DNA of 5,502 nt from positions 1-5,502 of the forward strand of contig DAOWAQ010000147.1 of NCBI GenBank assembly GCA_030634505.1, in the 5' to 3' direction. The stretch is from Calditrichia bacterium (GTDB taxonomy: Bacteria > Calditrichota > Calditrichia > JAJRVZ01). A program made the translations under genes and the position numbers. Below are positions 1 through 5,196 of the stretch, one piece after another; position 1 is the first letter of the stretch, and each line of letters starts with the position of its first letter. The notes under the pieces are model-generated. The model made no database searches and was not told where the DNA came from. It was given only the letters and a program-made list of their open reading frames with translations.

Positions 1-1380
1 AAATGGCCAAAGCCATGATGAAAACCATGTATCAAGCACATCTTCATCTTGCCTGATATTTGTCGAATTACATTTTATACATTTTTCCGGAAAACTTTTG
101 CTAACCATCATTTCTTTACAATCATTACAATAATAAACAGGTATTCGATGTCCCCACCATAATTGTCGGGAAATACACCAGTCTCGAACATTTTCCATCC
201 AGTGCTCGTAAGTTTTATACCATCTTTCATTTGGATGCAATTTCACTTTACCCTGTTTAACAACATCCAATGCAGGCTTGGCTAATGGTTCGACTTTTAC
301 AAACCATTGTTCTGAAAGGTACGGTTCAACTACTGTATTACACCTATGACAATGACCAACATTATGGTGATGCGAGGTTACTTTCTCCAACAGCCCCAAT
401 TTTTTCATGTCTTGTATAATCTGATTTCGGGCAACAAAGCGGTCAAGATTTTCATATTTACCAGCATTTTTGTTCAAAATACCATCAGAATTCATGATAT
501 TTATTTGGGGCAAATTATGTCTTTTTCCCATTAAAAAATCATTGGGATCATGTGCAGGAGTGACTTTTACTGCTCCTGTTCCAAATTCAGGATCGACATA
601 TTCATCTTTAATAACCGGAATTTCACGTTCCATCAGCGGCAGGATTACAGTTTTATCAATTATATTGGAATATCTATCGTCATTTGGATTGATTGCCACA
701 GCAGTATCACCCAGCATTGTTTCAGGGCGGGTTGTTGCAACAATCACAAAATCACTACTGTCTTTAATAGTGTATTTAAAATACCACAAATGTCCATGCG
801 TCTCCCGGTGTTCAACTTCTTCATCAGATAATGCCGTTGAGCATCTTGGGCACCAATTTATAATATATTTACCTTTATAAATTAATCCCTTTTCATATAA
901 TCGAATGAAAACTTCCGAGACAGCATCCGATAATCCATCATCCATAGTAAATCGTTCCCGTTCCCAATCGCAGGAACACCCTAGTTTTTTCAACTGATGA
1001 ATTATGGTCGATCCATATTCCTCTCTCCATTTCCATACTTTTTCAACAAATTTTTCTCTACCTAAATCATGGCGACTCAGGTTGTCTTTTTTAAGACTTT
1101 TTTCGACCGCATTTTGTGTAGCTATACCCGCATGGTCAGTCCCGGGTTGCCATAGCGCCTCATACCCGTTTTTTCTTTTATACCTGATGTATATATCTTG
1201 AATCGTATTGTTAAATGCATGACCCATATGTAACCTGTCAGTAACATTTGGCGGAGGAATTACAATTACATACGGTTTTTTAGATTTATTTACCTTGGCA
1301 GAAAAATAATTTTTTTCTAACCAAATATCATACCATTTATCTTCTACAACTTTAGGGTCGTATATTTTTGAAATATCCAT
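1..1380 (-). CDS. valS: Valyl-tRNA synthetase, N-terminal 460 residues (gene runs off the left edge)
   Basis: Charges tRNA-Val with valine using ATP in the cytoplasm and removes mischarged threonine. This is a class I synthetase. The reading frame is open from ATG at 1380 to base 1, giving 460 of the roughly 880 residues usual for the family. Visible parts are the catalytic HIGH motif as HMGH at residues 51-54 after PPPNVTDRL; GTDHAGIATQ at about 80-89; and a CP1 editing domain with ATTRPETMLGDTAV (215-228) and GTGAVKVTPAHDPND (267-281). Zinc-type pairs are C177/C180 with C344/C347, and C418/C421 with C434/C437. SRQLWWGHRIPVYYC lies at 404-418 and DEDVLDTWFSSWLWPF ends the fragment. The KMSKS loop and the tRNA-binding C-terminus lie outside. 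A GGAG 11 bases upstream supports the ATG. Asp at residue 48 replaces the common Gly of PPPNVTG. The gene follows the HEAT-protein gene after 94 bases on the same strand. Identity is very secure. Confidence 0.97.
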   Translation of the reverse strand, partial: MDISKIYDPKVVEDKWYDIWLEKNYFSAKVNKSKKPYVIVIPPPNVTDRLHMGHAFNNTIQDIYIRYKRKNGYEALWQPGTDHAGIATQNAVEKSLKKDNLSRHDLGREKFVEKVWKWREEYGSTIIHQLKKLGCSCDWERERFTMDDGLSDAVSEVFIRLYEKGLIYKGKYIINWCPRCSTALSDEEVEHRETHGHLWYFKYTIKDSSDFVIVATTRPETMLGDTAVAINPNDDRYSNIIDKTVILPLMEREIPVIKDEYVDPEFGTGAVKVTPAHDPNDFLMGKRHNLPQINIMNSDGILNKNAGKYENLDRFVARNQIIQDMKKLGLLEKVTSHHHNVGHCHRCNTVVEPYLSEQWFVKVEPLAKPALDVVKQGKVKLHPNERWYKTYEHWMENVRDWCISRQLWWGHRIPVYYCNDCKEMMVSKSFPEKCIKCNSTNIRQDEDVLDTWFSSWLWPF

Positions 1381-1474
1381 GTATTAACCAACTCCGTAAT
1401 AATCTATAATATTGAATAAATAGAATTTTTATAACTTGATTTTATATAAGAAAGTAATTTACGAAAAAATTAGA
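1381..1474 (-). other. Intergenic leader between the HEAT-protein gene and valS
   Basis: A 94-base, very AT-rich spacer. I see no GC-rich hairpin followed by a T-run, so no convincing intrinsic terminator for the upstream operon. I also see no T-box signature of the kind that controls synthetase genes in Firmicutes. The Shine-Dalgarno for valS is GGAG at 1395-1392 (minus strand), 11 bases before the ATG, which is a rather long spacing. A TATAAA at 1433-1428 (minus strand) could be a -10 box for a valS-specific start about 40 bases before the gene, but no recognisable -35 sits at the right distance. Whether valS has its own promoter is unresolved. Confidence 0.4.
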
Positions 1475-1479
1475 TTATT
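1398..1479. repeat. Nine-base inverted repeat bracketing the HEAT/valS spacer
   Basis: AATAATCTA at 1398-1406 is the exact reverse complement of TAGATTATT at 1471-1479, separated by 64 bases. The right arm covers the stop codon of the HEAT-protein gene and the left arm lies just upstream of the valS Shine-Dalgarno. Both arms are AT-rich, and a match of this length in such a spacer is not far from chance expectation. Function is unknown. Confidence 0.3.
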
Positions 1480-3295
1480 CTTCCACAAAATTATCAAGGA
1501 GTTCCTGAAGCAAAAAATGGACTTCTGTGAGAAACCTTTCAGCAGCACAACCACGGCGGTTGCATATCTGACACACATGAGGTAAAGAACACATTATTTT
1601 GTTTTTATGTATTTCTTCGATTTCATTAAAAACTTCCAAAAAATCCTTATTAAGCAAAATAGTTTTGTCAATTACGTCCGGCGCCAAAATCCTGAATTTA
1701 ATTTTCAACATTTCGTTTAAAGATTTAATTCTTCCTAAATACTGACTCAGTGCACTCTGCCAAATTCTTCGTGCTTTTCTGAGTAATTCTTCATCCAGAC
1801 TTTCAGCGGCGCCCTGTCTTAATCCTTCGATATCAAAATTTCTTAACTCAATAATTTGTTCAATCATATTTTGAACATGGTCTAATTCCATCATTTTAGA
1901 TGGAGATACATCAGCCTCAATAATAGTAACAGCATTGGTAAATGTCTTTTTCACCTGTTTGAATGTTGGATCAGTTGATGTTAATTTTTTTTGTAGTTGC
2001 GGACTGAATTTGTACCAAAATTTTTGTAAATATTTTTCAGTTTGCTGAATCGATTTAACAGCATTGATATACTGATTAATTTCAACAAAACCAAGTGATT
2101 GAAAGATAACATCAAAATACGCCTGAAGAATGGTTTCAAGTTCCTTTAACCTATTCCAAAGTCTTTTACTTTCTTCTTCATAGATTTTTACCACGTTTTG
2201 ATGAACGTGTTCGTCAGGATGTTCATCAAGTATATTTAGAATTCTTTTAAATATATTTTGCGGCGTAGAAATATCTTGAGCGAGAACAAACAAATCTTTT
2301 AGAGTTAAAATACTGGAAGCCAATTGGCGAACCTCTATATCCGGATCACAATGCCCCAAAGATAGTAAAATTATCTTATCAAAATTTGTTAAATCTTCAA
2401 CACATGATTTTATTATTATTCTTTTTTTACGACTTAAAATCTGATAAAAATAGTCTGCAATTGAATGATATCGTTTTCCTTCTAATTGTTTACTTGTAAG
2501 ATTCAATTTGCCGATTGATGCTCGTTTCAAATTCTCTCTTTTACGAACCACAGATAATACTTCAGAAAGACAAATATATTGATCTAGCTCTGAGTTTATA
2601 CCCGTTCCTTCAATTATTATATTTATTATTTGAAGAATAAATTTAGGATCAGCATCCATCAAGATATTTGTAACAGCTTTTCTGACAACTTTATCATCAT
2701 TGGATAAGTAATGAATTAAAAGGTCAACATTTTTTTGATCATTCAGGTCTTTAAAAGCTTTGTTTATTTCTGCAGCTTTAATTATTCGTGATTTTTTTTC
2801 TTTTAATATCTTTTTTGCTTCAGCTAAAATCTGTTCATCTTTTTTACCTTTGCCACGTTTTGTTAAAAGTTTTATATATATTGTAATCATTTTGATGGAT
2901 ATCGAAGGATTCATAAGTGTTTCACTTAGAATCTCAATATCATCTTCAAACATCAACAGAACAACTAATATTTTATTGAATTCACTTCTGGCAAATTGTT
3001 TACGTTCTTTTTTATCAAATCCAAGCACATCCTGAATTTTGCCAACTAATATCCAAAAATCGTTTGTTTCAACAGATTTGCGGACTTGTTCGTTTTCATC
3101 ACGATACAGTGTATTAATAATTGAAGGAAAATGACATATTTTAGCTAGTTTAATCCTATGCTCGACTTTTAGTGCTTCACTTTGATTCAGATATATATTT
3201 GTAGGAATGGGCGGAACCTTGCGGAAATATCGATCCATTGTATATTGAAAAAGTTCCGCTTCATTTTTAAAAGAAAATCGCCCGATTTTAATCAA
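1475..3295 (-). CDS. HEAT-repeat-like helical protein with C-terminal four-cysteine cluster, family not recognised
   Basis: A 606-residue, probably cytoplasmic protein with no signal peptide and no membrane segment. It is predominantly helical. HEAT/ARM-like units are suggested at about 65-90 (DENEQVRKSV), 197-228 (SNDDKVVRKAVTNILMDADP), 316-340 (CDPDIEVRQLASSIL) and 357-375 (DEHPDEHVHQNVV), each with the acidic turn followed by a VR- or VH-type helix. Residues 375-565 look like long amphipathic helices, for example DEELLRKARRIWQSALSQYL. Near the end is C569-x5-C575-x2-C578-x4-C583, followed by a final helix; a zinc site or iron-sulfur cluster is possible. The start is TTG, backed by AGAAGGA with a 6-base spacer inside the end of the CNB gene; the next methionine is residue 20. 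It lies 3 bases after the CNB gene, so it is co-translated with it. HEAT proteins usually act as scaffolds or in protein-protein contacts. A partner role for the CNB protein or channel is inferred from gene order only. Confidence 0.85.
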   Translation of the reverse strand: MIKIGRFSFKNEAELFQYTMDRYFRKVPPIPTNIYLNQSEALKVEHRIKLAKICHFPSIINTLYRDENEQVRKSVETNDFWILVGKIQDVLGFDKKERKQFARSEFNKILVVLLMFEDDIEILSETLMNPSISIKMITIYIKLLTKRGKGKKDEQILAEAKKILKEKKSRIIKAAEINKAFKDLNDQKNVDLLIHYLSNDDKVVRKAVTNILMDADPKFILQIINIIIEGTGINSELDQYICLSEVLSVVRKRENLKRASIGKLNLTSKQLEGKRYHSIADYFYQILSRKKRIIIKSCVEDLTNFDKIILLSLGHCDPDIEVRQLASSILTLKDLFVLAQDISTPQNIFKRILNILDEHPDEHVHQNVVKIYEEESKRLWNRLKELETILQAYFDVIFQSLGFVEINQYINAVKSIQQTEKYLQKFWYKFSPQLQKKLTSTDPTFKQVKKTFTNAVTIIEADVSPSKMMELDHVQNMIEQIIELRNFDIEGLRQGAAESLDEELLRKARRIWQSALSQYLGRIKSLNEMLKIKFRILAPDVIDKTILLNKDFLEVFNEIEEIHKNKIMCSLPHVCQICNRRGCAAERFLTEVHFLLQELLDNFVEE

Positions 3296-3298
3296 TAT

Positions 3299-3826
3299 TT
3301 ATCCTTCTAATGCTAATGTAAAGGCAGTAGTAAGTTTCAGAATATCTTTATTTGCTTTCTTTAATCTTTCAACTAATACCGATGCTATATTTTTATAAAT
3401 CTTACTTCCAATATCGGCATCATTATCAAAAACATTCAACAAATCTTTTTTTTCAAACATGGCTAAAACACATTGTTTTCTTGCTTTTACCGTTGCTGAT
3501 CTTTCAGGATTCTCTAAGAATAAAGCCATTTCTCCAAAAAACGGAAATTGTTTTTCAGTTAAAACAACAAGAGATTTCTCCATTCTGTCTTCCGGTGCAG
3601 AAATTACTGGTATAACAAGTTGTTTTGTAATTTCGACTTCTCCCTCTACCAGCACGAACAATGTATCTTCCTCTGCACCTTCTTTTGTGATAATATTACC
3701 CGGCTGAACTTCGGCAATTTGCATGCCAGTAATAACCTTTGTGATCTGCTCATCTGTGAGGTCTCTAAACAGGGATACTTTTCTGAAAAATGGAAGATAT
3801 GTTTTTGTATCAATTTTTTTATCCAA
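3299..3826 (-). CDS. Stand-alone cyclic-nucleotide-binding domain protein
   Basis: A 175-residue protein made of one CAP/CNB (cNMP-binding) domain, likely a cytoplasmic sensor for cAMP, cGMP or a related ligand. The N-terminal helix (FFRKVSLFRDLTDEQITKV, about 13-31) is the usual CNB entry. The beta-roll follows, with QPGNIITKEGAEEDTLFVLVEGEVEI (41-66). The phosphate-binding cassette is FGEMALFLENPERSATVKA at 97-115, with G98/E99 for the ribose and R109/S110 for the cyclic phosphate, so ligand binding looks intact. Residues 125-175 form the trailing helices. There is no helix-turn-helix, so it is not a CRP/FNR transcription factor, and no kinase, cyclase or membrane part. The start is TTG at 3826 with GGAG 7 bases upstream; the next methionine is residue 35, inside the domain. 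It overlaps the channel gene by 8 bases and precedes the HEAT gene by 3. Regulation of the channel in trans is inferred from this linkage. Confidence 0.92.
   Translation of the reverse strand: MDKKIDTKTYLPFFRKVSLFRDLTDEQITKVITGMQIAEVQPGNIITKEGAEEDTLFVLVEGEVEITKQLVIPVISAPEDRMEKSLVVLTEKQFPFFGEMALFLENPERSATVKARKQCVLAMFEKKDLLNVFDNDADIGSKIYKNIASVLVERLKKANKDILKLTTAFTLALEG
3302..3308 (-). promoter_or_regulatory. Ribosome binding site that fixes the TTG start of the HEAT-protein gene
   Basis: AGAAGGA reads on the minus strand from 3308 to 3302, inside the last codons of the CNB gene, directly before its TAA stop. The spacer TAAATA (6 bases) leads to TTG at 3295-3293. Its position inside the upstream gene implies translational coupling. 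Confidence 0.75.
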
Positions 3827-4964
3827 GATCCATCTCCGTATTAAGTAAAATAATAAAATCTTTATCCTGTAAAATTGTATCGGCAGCTGGATTTAACTTT
3901 ATTTTCATCCCAGGTTCATTGGTCAAACCACGTCCGGCTTGTTCAAATTTCCGTTTAATAAATTCATCAAGGTATGAATAATCCTCACTTAATATATCAA
4001 TGATATGCATTCCCTCGGTTTCATGTCCAATGCCCAGCGGAATTGATTTATTTTCTTTTAAATAATTCGCTCTTAACTCATCAAATGTTTTACCAACATA
4101 AGATTGAGCAACATTTTCACGAATCAGGTTATGTTTTGAATCTTCAGAAAACAATTGTTCAATAGTTTGCGGAATTCCGGGTGCTAAAATATGTGCGGCC
4201 ATAATATACCCGGTGTAAGCATCACTCATCAAAACATCATCGGCTTTGGCTTTCCTAATATGTGAAAGATTTTCACGGTTTAATAAATGAGCGTAAACTT
4301 TGATTTTTGGATTAATTGATTTTATAGACAAAGTAGCCAGAATAGTTCGTTCATCACTTTTTTCACCCAGCGATACACTGAAATCAGGTAGCACAATTGC
4401 AGTTTCAGCACTTGCAATGTTTGCCCTGTTCAGAACAGCTTCCTTTGTAAAATCACCATGTACAAATTTTATTTTTAGTGCATTAAAATGATTGAGAACA
4501 TCTGAAATAGCGTCTTCACCTAATTGATTTATTAAAACAATTTGCGATTTCTTTTTCGAATGTTTGAGTAACGAACTTAATATCTGTTCACCATTAAAAT
4601 TCCAGCCGCAAATTATAAGGTGATTTTTTAATTTTATTTGTTCCAAACCGCGTCCCTCTTTTATTTGACGAGCAACAAATATTGATGATACTGTAGCTGT
4701 AAATATTGAGACTAATGCAACGCCCAAAAACATAACCGTAATACCGATGACTCTTCCTCCGGGAGTAATCGGGACACGATCACCATAACCTACAGTTGTC
4801 ATGGTGACCAAAACCCACCATACAGCATCTCCTAATGAATTGAAATCTTCATTGACATTAAACTCAAAAATTAACTCAAAAGTCGCACCTAAAAGTGCAA
4901 TAACGATTATGGCGCCAAAGATCTTAAACAGAGGATGTTGAATGATCTCTTTATAGTATTCCAA
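3819..4964 (-). CDS. Two-transmembrane potassium channel with C-terminal RCK domain (MthK-like)
   Basis: A 381-residue inner-membrane K+ channel subunit, expected to form a tetrameric pore with a cytoplasmic RCK gating ring. TM1 is at about 14-34 (KIFGAIIVIALLGATFELIF), the pore helix at about 45-56, the selectivity filter TVGYGD at 57-62 and TM2 at about 70-98. RCK-N begins at LKNHLIICGWNFNGEQIL (112-129), with VHGDFTKEAVLNRANIASAE at 168-187. RCK-C (TrkA-C-like) covers about 276-381 and ends KLNPAADTILQDKDFIILL. The first glycine motif reads GWNFNG rather than GxGxxG, as in MthK-type channels. The protein is about 45 residues longer than MthK (336), mostly through an insert around 313-352. 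The start is TTG: an in-frame TGA lies eight codons upstream and the next methionine (M55) is in the pore. A weak AGG precedes it by 6 bases. First gene of the operon, overlapping the CNB gene by 8 bases. The gating ligand is unknown. Confidence 0.95.
   Translation of the reverse strand: MEYYKEIIQHPLFKIFGAIIVIALLGATFELIFEFNVNEDFNSLGDAVWWVLVTMTTVGYGDRVPITPGGRVIGITVMFLGVALVSIFTATVSSIFVARQIKEGRGLEQIKLKNHLIICGWNFNGEQILSSLLKHSKKKSQIVLINQLGEDAISDVLNHFNALKIKFVHGDFTKEAVLNRANIASAETAIVLPDFSVSLGEKSDERTILATLSIKSINPKIKVYAHLLNRENLSHIRKAKADDVLMSDAYTGYIMAAHILAPGIPQTIEQLFSEDSKHNLIRENVAQSYVGKTFDELRANYLKENKSIPLGIGHETEGMHIIDILSEDYSYLDEFIKRKFEQAGRGLTNEPGMKIKLNPAADTILQDKDFIILLNTEMDLG
3834..3837 (-). promoter_or_regulatory. 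Ribosome binding site for the TTG start of the CNB gene
   Basis: GGAG on the minus strand at 3837-3834 lies inside the last codons of the channel gene, with a 7-base spacer to TTG at 3826-3824. The ATG contained in the same stretch (GGAGATG) is in the channel frame and reads only to its stop, so it is not the CNB start. Confidence 0.65.
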
Positions 4965-4970
4965 TTTGTA

Positions 4971-4973
4971 CCT
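4971..4973 (-). promoter_or_regulatory. Weak ribosome binding site of the channel gene
   Basis: AGG on the minus strand at 4973-4971 with a 6-base spacer to TTG at 4964-4962. The short match combined with a TTG codon predicts low translation of the channel, which is plausible for a membrane channel. Confidence 0.4.
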
Positions 4974-4998
4974 GTGAAATTGTCAAACGATTAAATCC

Positions 4999-5020
4999 GA
5001 CAAGACTTGTTTTACTTGTC
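4999..5020. repeat. ACAAG/CTTGT dyad near the operon transcription start (candidate operator or leader hairpin)
   Basis: GACAAG at 4999-5004 is the reverse complement of CTTGTC at 5015-5020 (10-base loop). Within it, ACAAGACTTGT at 5000-5010 is itself an 11-base palindrome around a central A, and ACTTGT recurs at 5005-5010 and 5014-5019. The cluster lies about 12 to 33 bases downstream of the predicted -10 box at 5032, so it would cover the start of the channel-operon transcript. This is a typical place for a repressor site. No regulator can be named. Confidence 0.45.
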
Positions 5021-5031
5021 TATAACCATTG

Positions 5032-5060
5032 AATGTATTAAAATTGCCCATAGTTGTCAA
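5032..5060 (-). promoter_or_regulatory. Sigma70-like promoter of the channel operon
   Basis: On the minus strand TTGACA (5060-5055) is a perfect -35 box, followed by a 17-base spacer and TACATT (5037-5032), which matches TATAAT at four of six positions. Transcription would begin near 5025, giving a leader of about 60 bases before the channel TTG. It is correctly placed and oriented for the channel/CNB/HEAT operon. Confidence 0.65.
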
Positions 5061-5069
5061 TATAAATAC

Positions 5070-5104
5070 TTTTGATTTCAATAAGTTACCCTTAAAAATC
5101 AAAA
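5070..5104. repeat. Nine-base inverted repeat in the divergent promoter region
   Basis: TTTTGATTT (5070-5078) and AAATCAAAA (5096-5104) are exact reverse complements with a 17-base loop. The dyad sits just upstream of the -35 box of the channel operon and about 45 bases upstream of the -10 box of the SDR gene, so a protein bound here could affect both. It has no following T-run and is AT-rich, so it is not a convincing terminator. Chance occurrence cannot be excluded. Confidence 0.35.
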
Positions 5105-5147
5105 TTGAATTTCTTATTAAAAAACAATACAAAAATCGGCACAAATG

Positions 5148-5153
5148 TATAAT
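5148..5153 (+). promoter_or_regulatory. Candidate -10 box of the SDR gene
   Basis: A perfect TATAAT lies 43 bases before the SDR ATG, which would place the transcript start near 5160 with a leader of about 37 bases. No good -35 hexamer is found 16 to 19 bases upstream; the sequence there is A-rich (around 5123-5131). The promoter may be activator-dependent or use an UP-like A-tract, or the hexamer may be fortuitous in this AT-rich DNA. Confidence 0.45.
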
Positions 5154-5186
5154 TTCTTTAAGGTTAAATTAATTTATTCAGACATT

Positions 5187-5191
5187 AGGAG
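5187..5191 (+). promoter_or_regulatory. Ribosome binding site of the SDR gene
   Basis: AGGAG with a 5-base spacer (AAATA) to the ATG at 5197. It is the strongest Shine-Dalgarno in the window and fixes the start. Confidence 0.8.
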
Positions 5192-5196
5192 AAATA

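Noticed and set aside
94..117. KEMMVSKS in valyl-tRNA synthetase resembling the KMSKS loop
   Set aside because: It lies within the second zinc-ribbon segment, before DEDVLDTWFSS. The true KMSKS comes after that motif and is beyond the window edge.
346..1201. Plus-strand open frames opposite valS (136, 93, 65 and 62 codons)
   Set aside because: They lie antisense to a highly conserved valS frame, have low-complexity or Ser-rich translations and no recognisable motifs.
1381..1474. T-box riboswitch upstream of valS
   Set aside because: The spacer is short and AT-rich, with no T-box consensus and no terminator/antiterminator hairpins.
3299..3826. CRP/FNR-type transcription factor
   Set aside because: The protein ends after the CNB trailing helices at residue 175, with no helix-turn-helix domain.
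3831..3833. ATG (minus strand) directly after GGAG as a start for the CNB gene
   Set aside because: It is in the channel frame and reads only Met-Asp-Leu-Gly-stop. The CNB frame begins at the TTG at 3826.
2760..4491. Plus-strand open frames opposite the HEAT, CNB and channel genes
   Set aside because: They are antisense shadows of strongly supported minus-strand genes and show no domain signature.
4958..4986. Second TTGACA (4986-4981, minus strand) as a promoter for the channel operon
   Set aside because: The hexamer 17 bases on is TGGAAT, which lacks the key second A and overlaps the channel start codon. The TTGACA at 5060-5055 is better placed.
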